Shown: positions 1 to 6,542 of the stretch, piece by piece
How the letters are laid out: each line of letters begins with the position of its first letter
How positions within the stretch are numbered: position 1 is the stretch's first letter
From: Nocardioides sp.
GTDB taxonomy: Bacteria; Actinomycetota; Actinomycetes; Propionibacteriales; Nocardioidaceae
Length of the DNA stretch: 23,857 nt
NCBI GenBank assembly: GCA_030145945.1
Contig: JASLDK010000318.1
Span: 1 to 23,857 of the forward strand
Direction: 5' to 3'
The notes under the pieces: generated by a model
Database searches by the model: none
What the model was told of the DNA's origin: nothing
The model's input: the letters and a program-made list of their open reading frames with translations, nothing else
Program-made: the position numbers and the translations under genes

Positions 1-1
1 G

Positions 2-109
2 GTGATCGCGCTCTACCAGGGGTCACAGGCCGGCGAATGGCCGCACGGCTCGGTGGATGCCTACGACGTCGGCCGCTGCATGACCGGACTGGGAGAAGCT
101 CGTGTCTGA
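2..109 (+). CDS. C-terminal end of an ABC transporter ATP-binding protein (partial)
   Basis: Only the last 35 codons are in the window. The reading frame is open from the window edge to TGA at 107-109. The segment V-I-A-L-Y-Q-G resembles the 'DRVAVMYRGRIVG' region after the H-loop of sugar and nucleoside ABC ATPases, and the tail R-C-M-T-G-L-G resembles their usual 'LMTG' ending. The stop overlaps the start of the downstream permease by 8 bases, which indicates translational coupling in one operon. By family knowledge this would be the duplicated-domain ATPase that energises the two permeases that follow. The identification rests mainly on context, because no Walker motif is inside the window. 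Confidence 0.5.
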   Translation: MIALYQGSQAGEWPHGSVDAYDVGRCMTGLGEARV

Positions 110-1193
110 GACCATGACCGCTCCGCCGCCAGCACCCTCGGCGGCCCCCGTGGCGAAGCGGCCCCACCGGGTCGCAGATGCGCTGTGGCTGGTGGTGCCC
201 TACGTCCTGTCCGTGGTCGCGGCCTTCGCGGTCGGCGGCCTGATCATCCTGGCGCTCGGACTGGACCCGATCGCTGCGTTCCAATCGGTGCTGACCTCCA
301 GCTTCAAGACCCGCTTCGGCACGGTCGAGACGCTGCACAAGTGGGTCCCGGTCCTGTTGTGTGCCTATGCGTTCGCGATTCCGCTGGCGACCGGGAAGTT
401 CAACATCGGGGCCGAGGGCCAGTTGCTCGTCGGTGCCACCGGTGGTGTCGCCCTCGGCATCATGTGGTCCGACCTGCCGATGGTGATCCTGCTGCCGTGC
501 GTGCTGGTTGCCGGTGCGCTCGCAGGCGCGCTGTGGGCCGGGATCGCGGCTGTGCTGATGGTGAAGTTCAACGTCAACGAGATCCTCAGCACGGTCGTGC
601 TGAACTTCATCTCCTTCCAGTTGATCGACTATGTCGCCAGCCAGGTGTGGCCCGACAAGGGTGCCGGACACCCGGCCACGGTGAGCGTGGGTGACGGCGC
701 GCTGCTGCCGGGCATCGGTCAGGCGCCGCCCCTGCACTCCGGCGTGATCCTGACCGCGGTGCTGGCCGTCGTCATTGCCGTGTTCATGCGGCGTACCTCC
801 ACGGGCTTCGAGATGCGCGCCGTCGGCGCCAACCTCCGGGCCGCCCAGGTGCACGGCATCCGGACCTCGCGGCTCGCGGGGGCTGGCCTGGTCGTCGGTG
901 GGGCCGTCGCCGGACTCGGCGGTGCGATCGAGGTGGCCGGCGTCCACGGCAAGATGCTCGAGGGGATGCAGTCCAACTTCTTGATCCTCGGCATCATCGT
1001 GGGCCTGATGGCGCGCGGCAGCATGATCGCGATCCCGTTCATCGCTTTCGGCATCGCGGTCCTGGAGGTCGGCGCCGGGTCGATGCAGCGCACCGCGCAG
1101 GTGCCGGTCGAGATGGTGCTCATCATCGAGGCGCTGATCTTGATGTTCCTGCTGTTGTCCGACATTGCGCGCGCGAAGTTGCGGAGGGCCTGA
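102..1193 (+). CDS. ABC transporter permease, nucleoside/simple-sugar importer (YufP/NupP-like)
   Basis: This is an integral membrane subunit of an ATP-driven importer of the BPD_transp_2 family, the type that works with BmpA-like lipoproteins to take up nucleosides. The 363 residues start with a Pro/Ala-rich cytoplasmic tail of about 25 residues, followed by about eight to ten hydrophobic segments. The family motif FNIGAEGQLLVGA lies at about 100-112, and the cytoplasmic coupling motif GANLRAAQVHG at 242-252. The GTG start overlaps the stop of the upstream ATPase, and the next permease follows after one base, so all are probably one operon. The substrate is inferred from the family: nucleosides are most likely, but a simple sugar cannot be excluded. 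Confidence 0.85.
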   Translation: MSETMTAPPPAPSAAPVAKRPHRVADALWLVVPYVLSVVAAFAVGGLIILALGLDPIAAFQSVLTSSFKTRFGTVETLHKWVPVLLCAYAFAIPLATGKFNIGAEGQLLVGATGGVALGIMWSDLPMVILLPCVLVAGALAGALWAGIAAVLMVKFNVNEILSTVVLNFISFQLIDYVASQVWPDKGAGHPATVSVGDGALLPGIGQAPPLHSGVILTAVLAVVIAVFMRRTSTGFEMRAVGANLRAAQVHGIRTSRLAGAGLVVGGAVAGLGGAIEVAGVHGKMLEGMQSNFLILGIIVGLMARGSMIAIPFIAFGIAVLEVGAGSMQRTAQVPVEMVLIIEALILMFLLLSDIARAKLRRA

Positions 1194-1194
1194 C

Positions 1195-2127
1195 ATGGGC
1201 GAGATCACCGAGTTCCTGACCCTGATGATCCCGGCGATGGTGCCCTTCCTGCTGGCGGCACAGGGCACCGTCCTGAGTGGCCGGGCGGGCGTCTTCAACG
1301 TCTCGCAGGAGGGCCTGATGGTCCTCGGCGCGGCCGTCGGTTTCGTGGTCAGCTTCAAGGCCGGCAGCAACGCGGTCGGCATGGCAGCGGCGTTCGCGAT
1401 CGCCGGCGTCTTCGGTCTCGTGCTGGCCTACATGACCACGCAGTTGCGGCTGGACCAGTTCGTCGTGGGTCTGGCGCTCTACTTCGCCGCGCTCGGCGCA
1501 GCGGGCCTGCTCTATCGGGAGGTGATCGGCGTGACCCTCGAGCCGCCGCTCATCCCGACCCTGGAGGACAAGCCGATCCCACTGCTCTCGGACATCCCGT
1601 TCGTCGGCGAGGTGCTCTTCGACCAAGACCTGGTCGTCTATCTCGCGTTCGCGATCTCGGTGGGCATCTGGTGGTTCATGTACAAGACCCGCAGCGGTCT
1701 GGCCTTCCGCTCGATCGGCGAGAACCCGAAGGCGGCAGACAGTCTCGGCATCAACGTCACGTGGGCGCGGACCTGGTCGACGGTCGTCGGCTCCGGTCTG
1801 GTCGGCATGGCCGGTGCCTACCTGCCGATGGTCTACACGGGTCTCTACACCGAGGGCATGGTCGCCGGTCGCGGCTGGCTCGTCATCGCCCTGGCGTTCC
1901 TCGGCGGTTGGCGTCCGCACCTCGTGATCGCGGGTGCTGCCTTCTTCGCCGGCATGGAGGTGTTGGCCCTGCGGGCGCAGGTCGCCGGGATCGGGATCCC
2001 GCACCAGTTCGTGCTGATGCTGCCCTACCTTGCCACGCTGCTCGTGATGGTCTTCGCGTTCCGGTGGGCTCGCCAGCCCGCCTTCCTCGGGCGCAACTAC
2101 GACCGGGAGAGCCGACTGGTCGGCTGA
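1195..2127 (+). CDS. ABC transporter permease, second subunit of the nucleoside/simple-sugar importer (YufQ/NupQ-like)
   Basis: This is the partner permease of the preceding gene, with 310 residues and about eight hydrophobic segments. It has the same family landmarks: FNVSQEGLMVLGA at about 34-46, matching FNIGAEGQLLVGA of the first permease, and GENPKAADSLGI at 175-186 as the coupling-helix motif. An upstream in-frame start exists at 1165, but ATG 1195 is chosen because it has GGAGGG at 1183-1188 and lies one base after the previous stop. The gene is followed by a strong terminator, so it is the last gene of the operon. In many actinobacteria such operons continue into cytidine deaminase and thymidine phosphorylase; here they do not. 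Confidence 0.87.
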   Translation: MGEITEFLTLMIPAMVPFLLAAQGTVLSGRAGVFNVSQEGLMVLGAAVGFVVSFKAGSNAVGMAAAFAIAGVFGLVLAYMTTQLRLDQFVVGLALYFAALGAAGLLYREVIGVTLEPPLIPTLEDKPIPLLSDIPFVGEVLFDQDLVVYLAFAISVGIWWFMYKTRSGLAFRSIGENPKAADSLGINVTWARTWSTVVGSGLVGMAGAYLPMVYTGLYTEGMVAGRGWLVIALAFLGGWRPHLVIAGAAFFAGMEVLALRAQVAGIGIPHQFVLMLPYLATLLVMVFAFRWARQPAFLGRNYDRESRLVG

Positions 2128-2148
2128 GCAGGTCGCACCCTCGAGCAC

Positions 2149-2181
2149 GAGACCCCCGCCGCGAGTCCCGGCGGGGGTCTC
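2149..2181 (+). terminator. Rho-independent-type hairpin ending the ABC importer operon
   Basis: A perfect 12-bp stem, GAGACCCCCGCC with GGCGGGGGTCTC, encloses a 9-base loop and starts 21 bases after the permease stop. There is no clear T-run after it, as is common for actinobacterial terminators. Confidence 0.75.
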
Positions 2182-2211
2182 GTCCCGTTCCGCAGCGGTA
2201 GGTTGCCCGCC

Positions 2212-3480
2212 ATGGTCGTCGAACTCGTCCCGCTCACCGGCGGCAACGGCATCGCCCTGACAGCCGCCAGGCCCGGTCCCGACCTGGCGGCGCTGGGCTG
2301 GACGGAGATCGAGTACGCCGCCAGCGGCATCGCCCGCGCGCTCGACCCCGTCCACGGCGAGGCTGCCTTCTCCACGCGGGTCGTCGTACGCCGACCTCCG
2401 GCCGCCGCGGCGAGCGGGTCCCTCGTGGTCGAGTGGCTCAACGTCAGCAGCGGTGCGGACGCCGCTCCTGACTGGACCTATCTCGCCGGGGAGTTGGTAC
2501 GCCGCGGGCACGCCTGGGTGGGCGTCTCTGCGCAGTTCAACGGAGTCGAGGGCGGCTCGGCGACCGTTGCGGTCGAGGGGGCCGTCCTGCAGGGCCTCAA
2601 GGCGGTCGACCCGGCTCGGTACGCCGGCCTCCATCATCCCGGCGATGCCTATTGCTACGGCATCTTCACCGAGACCGCCCGCGCCGTCGCCGACCTGACC
2701 GGAGCCGACCGGACTCTCGCGATCGGGCAGTCGCAGTCGGCGTACACGTTGACCACCTATCTCAATCACGCGCAGGCCGACGACGGGTTCTTCGACGGCT
2801 TCCTGGTGCACAGCCGCGGTGATGTCGAGGCGCCGCTGGGGGAGCCGGGGTGCGGCATCGACCTCCTGGCCGCGCGTGCGGGCGGCGTCCCGACGCCGAT
2901 CCGCGATGACGTCGACGTTCCCGTGATCGTGCTCGAGGCGGAGGGCGACCTGCTGGGGCGGATCAACTACCGCCCTGCCCGACAGTCCGACGGGCCGTTG
3001 CTGCGGGTCTGGGAGGTCGCTGGCGCCGCGCATGCCGACCTCTTCCAGATCGGAGAGTTCGAGGCCTTCCTCGGCTGCCCCGATCCCGTCAACCGCGGCC
3101 AGCACGCCTACGTCGCCCGAGCGGCGCTGCACCACCTGGAGCAGTGGGTGCGGGACGGCACCCCCGCGCCCCACGCGGAGCCGCTGGCAATCGAGGGCGG
3201 CGACTTCGTCCGCGACGACCTCGGCATCGTGCTGGGGGGCGTCCGCACGCCCGTCGTCGATGCTCCCGCCGACGTCGTGCTGGGCGACGCCGGTCCGGGA
3301 GCGTCGGTGATCTGCGGACTGTTCGGCCGCACCCTGCCCCTGCCGTCGGGTGTCGAGCGCTGGCTGAGGTACGACGCCTACCTGTCGGCGTACGAGAAGG
3401 CGACGGCCAACGCCATCGCGGCCGGCTTCCTCCTCGCCGAGGACCGCGAAGCCGTGCTCTCGGAGGCGCGTCCGGCCTGA
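2212..3480 (+). CDS. Alpha/beta hydrolase domain-containing protein (PF20091-like)
   Basis: The 422-residue protein has no obvious signal peptide. It resembles the actinobacterial 'alpha/beta hydrolase domain' family, which has uncharacterised esterase-like members. The likely nucleophile elbow is GQSQSA, with Ser174. The segment VWEVAGAAHADLFQIG, in the middle third, has the AGAAHAD pattern expected around a catalytic His. ATG 2212 is chosen over TTG 2203 because GGTAGG at 2197-2202 is spaced correctly for it. The gene stands alone between the importer terminator and the tRNA genes. Its substrate cannot be told from the sequence. The fold and hydrolase class are fairly sure; the biological role is not. 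Confidence 0.75.
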   Translation: MVVELVPLTGGNGIALTAARPGPDLAALGWTEIEYAASGIARALDPVHGEAAFSTRVVVRRPPAAAASGSLVVEWLNVSSGADAAPDWTYLAGELVRRGHAWVGVSAQFNGVEGGSATVAVEGAVLQGLKAVDPARYAGLHHPGDAYCYGIFTETARAVADLTGADRTLAIGQSQSAYTLTTYLNHAQADDGFFDGFLVHSRGDVEAPLGEPGCGIDLLAARAGGVPTPIRDDVDVPVIVLEAEGDLLGRINYRPARQSDGPLLRVWEVAGAAHADLFQIGEFEAFLGCPDPVNRGQHAYVARAALHHLEQWVRDGTPAPHAEPLAIEGGDFVRDDLGIVLGGVRTPVVDAPADVVLGDAGPGASVICGLFGRTLPLPSGVERWLRYDAYLSAYEKATANAIAAGFLLAEDREAVLSEARPA

Positions 3481-3509
3481 CCGCCCACCCCTCGATGACC
3501 GAAAACGCA

Positions 3510-3540
3510 GGAAGCCCCGCAGCACTGCTGCGGGGCTTCC
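3510..3540 (-). terminator. Terminator hairpin for tRNA-Phe, probably also used by the hydrolase gene
   Basis: A 14-bp stem, GGAAGCCCCGCAGC with GCTGCGGGGCTTCC, has a 3-base loop. On the minus strand it is followed by GCGTTTTCGG, so the T-tract points to use by the tRNA-Phe transcript. The hairpin is also 30 bases after the stop of the convergent hydrolase gene and could stop both transcripts. Confidence 0.8.
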
Positions 3541-3548
3541 TGTGGCTG

Positions 3549-3622
3549 TGGCCAGGGGCGGGGTCGAACCGCCGACCTACCGATTTTCAGTCGGTCGCTC
3601 GTACCAACTGAGCTACCTGGCC
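3549..3622 (-). tRNA. tRNA-Phe (anticodon GAA)
   Basis: The minus strand folds as a 74-base tRNA. The acceptor stem is GGCCAGG with CCTGGCC and discriminator A. The D-arm is AGCTCAGTTGGTACGAGC, the anticodon loop is CTGAAAA giving GAA, and the T-loop is GTTCGACCC. No CCA is encoded. The next base pairs belong to a short spacer before the terminator at 3510-3540. Confidence 0.97.
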
Positions 3623-3632
3623 GGGCAGTCGC

Positions 3633-3661
3633 ACACCTTACCGGAGGTGGTCGCCAGTCAC
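3633..3661 (-). promoter_or_regulatory. Promoter of tRNA-Phe
   Basis: On the minus strand GTGACT (3656-3661) and TAAGGT (3633-3638) are separated by 17 bases, a good match to the main sigma-factor pattern. The start point would be 4-6 bases before the mature tRNA 5' end. Confidence 0.6.
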
Positions 3662-3702
3662 GAAAGCGGCGCCGACATTCGGGTTCCGGGCGCCTCGCCC
3701 AC

Positions 3703-3708
3703 TATGCT
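3703..3708 (+). promoter_or_regulatory. Probable -10 element of tRNA-Glu
   Basis: TATGCT fits the TAnnnT actinobacterial -10 pattern and is 36 bases before the tRNA-Glu 5' end. I cannot assign a convincing -35 hexamer. Confidence 0.4.
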
Positions 3709-3744
3709 GGCGCGCGCCGCAGGAGACAGGTGCTCCCGCGGCGG

Positions 3745-3817
3745 GCCCCCATCGTCTAGCGGCCCAGGACACCGCCCTTTCACGGCGGGTACGCCGGTTC
3801 GAATCCGGTTGGGGGTG
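3745..3817 (+). tRNA. tRNA-Glu (anticodon TTC)
   Basis: This is a 73-base cloverleaf. The acceptor is GCCCCCA with TGGGGGT (G1:U72 wobble) and discriminator G. The anticodon stem CCGCC/GGCGG encloses CTTTCAC, which reads TTC, and the T-arm is GCCGGTTCGAATCCGGT. The D-region TCGTCTAGCGGCCCAGGACA is typical for tRNA-Glu. No CCA is encoded. Confidence 0.97.
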
Positions 3818-3843
3818 CGGCTCAGGTGCAGGTGCGGTCCCGA

Positions 3844-3874
3844 TTGGGAGTCGCAGCCAGCCATGGGTTAGAGT
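3844..3874 (+). promoter_or_regulatory. Possible promoter for tRNA-Asp
   Basis: TTGGGA (3844-3849) and TAGAGT (3869-3874) are 19 bases apart and lie between tRNA-Glu and tRNA-Asp. A perfect small hairpin, GCTTCAC-CA-GTGAAGC, follows at 3882-3897, just before the tRNA. tRNA-Asp may therefore have its own start as well as read-through from tRNA-Glu. Confidence 0.4.
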
Positions 3875-3902
3875 TCCATCCGCTTCACCAGTGAAGCAGC
3901 AA

Positions 3903-3976
3903 GGCCCTGTAGCGCAGTTGGTTAGCGCGCCGCCCTGTCACGGCGGAGGTCGCGAGTTCGAGTCTCGTCAGGGTCG
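3903..3976 (+). tRNA. tRNA-Asp (anticodon GTC)
   Basis: This is a 74-base cloverleaf. The acceptor is GGCCCTG with CAGGGTC and discriminator G. The anticodon stem CCGCC/GGCGG encloses CTGTCAC, which reads GTC, and the T-loop is GTTCGAGTC. No CCA is encoded. It lies 85 bases after tRNA-Glu on the same strand. Confidence 0.97.
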
Positions 3977-3983
3977 CCAGTCT

Positions 3984-4035
3984 CAGGCGGCTTGTGTCTG
4001 CGGAAAGCGCAGACCGAGTCGCCTGGCATGTTTTT
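3984..4035 (+). terminator. Rho-independent terminator of the tRNA-Glu/tRNA-Asp unit
   Basis: A long, nearly continuous stem runs from CAGGCG (3984-3989) to CGCCTG (4020-4025). Its inner perfect part is GTCTGCG with CGCAGAC around the loop GAAAG. It is followed by TGTTTTT at 4029-4035. The real U-tract is unusual in this GC-rich window, so the assignment is firm. Confidence 0.85.
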
Positions 4036-4113
4036 GGCGGCCTCCGGCCGCGAGGCGCGGGGCCCCAACCCCACACCCGCTCGGCGTGATCTGCTGGCAG
4101 GCAGAATGTTCCT

Positions 4114-4467
4114 GTGCCGGTCGAGATGAGCCCCGAGGACTTCGACGCGCTCGTCGACCGTGCGCTCGACGACATCCCCGACGAGTTGGCCCGCCTGGTG
4201 CACAACGTGGTCGTTCTCGTCGAGGACGACGCCCCGGCCGATGACCCCGACCTGCTGGGCCTCTACGACGGGGTGGCGCTGACCGAGCGTGACGGGGGGA
4301 TGCTGCCGCAGCTCCCGGACCGGATCTTCCTGTTCCGCGGCCCGCTGCTCGACATGTGCGACGACGAGGAGGAGCTGGCCGAGGAGGTCCGGATCACCGT
4401 CGTCCACGAGGTCGCCCACCACTTCGGCATCGACGACGCCCGCCTCCACGACCTGGGCTACGCCTGA
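4114..4467 (+). CDS. Small zincin-like metallopeptidase family protein (PF06262-like)
   Basis: The 117-residue acidic protein carries a zinc-peptidase motif HEVAHHFGIDD, with H98, E99 and H102 and a downstream Asp as the likely third ligand. Length and motif match the small 'metallopeptidase family protein' group (formerly DUF1025), whose members have a minimal zincin fold and no established substrate. No signal peptide or membrane segment is visible, so it is probably cytoplasmic. The GTG start at 4114 is chosen because the family's N-terminus (P-x-E-M-S-x-E-x-F) begins there; ATG 4126 is the alternative. There is no Shine-Dalgarno sequence, but CAGAAT at 4102-4107 suggests a leaderless mRNA. 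The gene converges on the fluoride-channel genes across a palindromic repeat. Confidence 0.85.
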   Translation: MPVEMSPEDFDALVDRALDDIPDELARLVHNVVVLVEDDAPADDPDLLGLYDGVALTERDGGMLPQLPDRIFLFRGPLLDMCDDEEELAEEVRITVVHEVAHHFGIDDARLHDLGYA

Positions 4468-4472
4468 GGCTC

Positions 4473-4539
4473 GGGATAGTCCCGGCTGAAAAGCACCAAA
4501 ACGTCCGCCGAAAAGGTGCCTTTCGGCCGGGACTATCCC
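4473..4539. repeat. Palindromic intergenic repeat, copy 1, between convergent genes
   Basis: A 25-base left arm starts GGGATAGTCCCGGC (4473-4497) and faces a right arm ending CCGGGACTATCCC (4515-4539), with a 17-base loop. Only two of the 25 pairs are not Watson-Crick. The element starts 5 bases after the metallopeptidase stop, and its right arm contains the TAG stop of the convergent fluC gene. The left arm is identical base for base to copy 2 at 18208-18232. It probably acts as a two-way terminator or 3'-end stabiliser. Confidence 0.8.
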
Positions 4540-4865
4540 GCGGCCAGCATGAACCCGAGGCCGCAGGCGGCCAGGCCCAGCACGATCGTGACGAGGGCGT
4601 ACGCCGCCCCGCGGCGCGGGCCGAGGTCGCGGGTCTGCACCGCGAGGGACGAGTACGTCGACAGCGCGCCGCAGAACCCGGTCCCCACCAGTGCCAGGCC
4701 CGACCCGGCCAGGCCCCAACCGGCGCAGGCCCCGAGCAGCAGGCTGGCGAGAGTGTTGGCAGCGAGGGTGCCGTGATGCCAGCGGCCGTCGAAGTGTTGG
4801 CCGAGCGCATAGCGGAGCGGTGCGCCGATGGCGGCCCCCAGGGCGACCAGCAGGGCGGCTAGCAC
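4533..4865 (-). CDS. crcB: Fluoride ion channel FluC/CrcB, second subunit gene
   Basis: Fluc channels export toxic fluoride through the cytoplasmic membrane as dual-topology dimers. The 110 residues form four hydrophobic helices. They carry the family landmarks G-A-P-L-R-Y near residue 14, the Asn of GTLAANTLASLLLG in helix 2, and GFCGALSTYSSLAVQ, the equivalent of the GFCGGLTTFSTF break in helix 3 with the channel-lining Ser/Thr and aromatic residues. The GTG start at 4865 is supported by a strong GAGGAGG six bases upstream. The gene lies 22 bases after a second fluC gene on the same strand, so the two may form a heterodimeric channel. Its TAG stop is inside the palindromic repeat. Confidence 0.9.
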   Translation of the reverse strand: MLAALLVALGAAIGAPLRYALGQHFDGRWHHGTLAANTLASLLLGACAGWGLAGSGLALVGTGFCGALSTYSSLAVQTRDLGPRRGAAYALVTIVLGLAACGLGFMLAAG

Positions 4866-4887
4866 CCCGTCCTCCTCAGGGGGGTCC

Positions 4888-5280
4888 TCACAGTTCGTCC
4901 TCCTCGGGGAGGGGAGGCGCGACGAGGCCGACGACGATGACCGCGATCAGGCAGGCCGCCAAGGTGGCGACGACATAGGTCAGGGCGAGCCCGGTCCGAC
5001 CGTCGGCCAACAGCGCGCGAGCCTGCTCCGAGGTCGAGGAGAAGGTGGTGAACCCGCCCAGCACCCCGGGACCGAGTGTCGCCGCCCACAGGGCCGAGCG
5101 GCGCGCGGGAGGCAGCAGGAGCAACGCAGCCAGAAGCGCGGAGCCGACCACGTTGATCGCGAACGTCGTCCACGGGAAGCCGTCGCCGTCCTGCACCAGC
5201 TGCGTTCCGGCGTACCGCAGGACCGCGCCGACCGCGCCCCCGGCCGCGACGGCCAGCAGCAGGCGCGGGGACGGAGTCAC
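4888..5280 (-). CDS. crcB: Fluoride ion channel FluC/CrcB, first subunit gene
   Basis: The 130-residue four-helix membrane protein is of the Fluc family: A-V-L-R-Y near residue 22, TTFAINVVGSALLA in helix 2 with the conserved Asn, and GVLGGFTTFSS in helix 3. It ends in an acidic tail, EEDEL. The GTG start at 5280 is 12 bases after the stop of the HATPase gene on the same strand and has only a weak ribosome-binding site, so it may be translated by coupling. I see no room for a fluoride riboswitch before it. Paired fluC genes in Gram-positive bacteria may make heterodimers or two homodimers; the sequence does not decide this. Confidence 0.9.
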   Translation of the reverse strand: MTPSPRLLLAVAAGGAVGAVLRYAGTQLVQDGDGFPWTTFAINVVGSALLAALLLLPPARRSALWAATLGPGVLGGFTTFSSTSEQARALLADGRTGLALTYVVATLAACLIAVIVVGLVAPPLPEEDEL

Positions 5281-5292
5281 TCGGCCAGACTG

Positions 5293-6279
5293 TCAGGCCT
5301 GGAGGCTGGGGCGCGACCCGGAGCCGAGTCCGTCACCCTCCCAGGCCACCGGCGGGGCGCCGACCGACTGGCGCCGGAACTCGCCGAGGAACCAGATCTG
5401 GAAGGCGCGCTGCTCGGCGGTGCGGGGGGCGGTGAGCAGGCGCTGGGCCCGGCTGAACTCGTCGGCGGCGTCGAGGAGGTCGATCAGGCCGCCGATCTGC
5501 CGGGCGATCTCGCGCGGCATCCGCAGCCGCAGGTTGATGGTCGCCTGGCCGTCGGCGTACGCCTTGTCGACCTGCTCGCGGCCCATGTTGGCTCGCAGCG
5601 GCCACTCGAGCGCGTCGAAGTGCTCGGAGAGGATCTTCGCGAGCGGGTAGGTGTCCTCGTGGGCGAGGGCCAGCAGTCGGATCTCGCGGCTGAGGTCGCG
5701 GTAGTGACGCTGGAACCGGCCGAAGGCGCGGATCGGGACGCCGTTGACCTGGATGCCGATCTCGCCGACCCGGGTGTGGTCGGCCGCGAGCGACGGCATG
5801 CTGTGGGTCTGCTGATAGGGGGCCACGTCGGTCTCGGAGAGCTCGGGGGCCGGCTCGAACCAGACGGCCTTGCCGTCCTCGTCGATCTCCGCACCCCACG
5901 CGACGGAGGCGCGGGCGACGATGTCGAGGCCCCGCCCGACGGTCGTCAGCGACATCAGCTGCTCCTCGTCGAGCGCGTCGAAGGCGTCGAGGTCGAAGGC
6001 GTCGATGTCGAACCCGCTGGCCTGGGTGGAGGGCTGCGGCGGAATCACCGAAGCGTCGTGGACCTCGATCCGGGGGTGCTGGGGCGTGCCGCGCACCTGG
6101 AGCTTGACCGGCGCGACGCCGTGCAGGACTGCGTTGGTGACGAGCTCCGAGACCGCCAACTCGGCGCAGTCGGCGAGGTCCTCGCGTCCGAGCTGACCGC
6201 AGGTCTGGACGACCCAGCGTCGTGCGTCGTGCACGATGCTTGGCCCGGGGGCCAGGTCCAGAGACTGCCGGTGGTGCAC
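5293..6279 (-). CDS. HATPase (RsbW/SpoIIAB-like) regulatory protein with a C-terminal helical domain
   Basis: The N-terminal ~145 residues are a GHKL ATPase of the anti-sigma/serine-kinase type. They contain the N-box E45-LVTNAVLHG, where Asn49 would bind Mg-ATP, then D75 in the G1 region, and TVGRGLDIV at 113-121. An acidic insertion at 90-105 has the repeated pattern FDIDA-FDLDA-FDALD between these boxes. The C-terminal ~170 residues are soluble, probably helical and not recognised, ending in F-R-R-Q-S-V-G-A-P-P. No sigma factor or anti-anti-sigma gene is adjacent. The GTG start at 6279 has GGAAGG six bases upstream. A GTTTAA-N14-GGGTAT promoter precedes it, so the gene is probably under a SigF/SigB-type stress sigma factor. 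Partner and target are unknown. Confidence 0.75.
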   Translation of the reverse strand: MHHRQSLDLAPGPSIVHDARRWVVQTCGQLGREDLADCAELAVSELVTNAVLHGVAPVKLQVRGTPQHPRIEVHDASVIPPQPSTQASGFDIDAFDLDAFDALDEEQLMSLTTVGRGLDIVARASVAWGAEIDEDGKAVWFEPAPELSETDVAPYQQTHSMPSLAADHTRVGEIGIQVNGVPIRAFGRFQRHYRDLSREIRLLALAHEDTYPLAKILSEHFDALEWPLRANMGREQVDKAYADGQATINLRLRMPREIARQIGGLIDLLDAADEFSRAQRLLTAPRTAEQRAFQIWFLGEFRRQSVGAPPVAWEGDGLGSGSRPSLQA

Positions 6280-6355
6280 GGGTTGCCTTCCGTTGCGGTG
6301 TTGGCCCGAGTCTGGTGCTCAACTGCAGGGTCGAACGGGGACGATCCCGGGTCGG

Positions 6356-6382
6356 ATACCCGGCATGATCCATTGTTAAACC
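6356..6382 (-). promoter_or_regulatory. SigF/SigB-type stress promoter of the HATPase gene
   Basis: On the minus strand GGTTT (6378-6382) is followed after 16 bases by GGGTAT (6356-6361). This matches the mycobacterial SigF pattern GGWWT-N16/17-GGGTAY and the Bacillus SigB pattern GTTTAA-N14-GGGTAT without a mismatch. Transcription would start near 6348, giving a leader of about 70 bases. An inverted repeat (ACCAACCGGC at 6380-6389 with GCCGTTTGGT at 6395-6404, one mismatch) lies directly upstream and could be an operator. Confidence 0.65.
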
Positions 6383-6542
6383 AACCGGCGAGATGCCGTT
6401 TGGTGACGCTCCGGAGCACGCTGAACCTGAGTGTGACTGATCAGACCTTGACCGGGTGTTGGGGGTCGTGCAGCGGACACGGAACAATGACAGTTTGAGA
6501 GGGCGCCGAACGCGCCCTGGATCCCGCTCCCAGGAGGCAGTC

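Noticed and set aside
2161..2181. AGTCCCGGC similarity to the arm of the palindromic repeat
   Set aside because: Only nine bases are shared, and they are in the loop and stem of an ordinary terminator; it is not a third copy.
1123..3525. An 800-codon open frame on the minus strand
   Set aside because: It lies opposite two convincing plus-strand genes (permease and hydrolase), has an Arg/Gly/Asp-rich composition with no domain, and is the usual antisense artefact of GC-rich codon use.
4828..6498. A 556-codon open frame on the plus strand
   Set aside because: It is antisense to the fluoride-channel and HATPase genes, which have clear family motifs; its translation is low-complexity.
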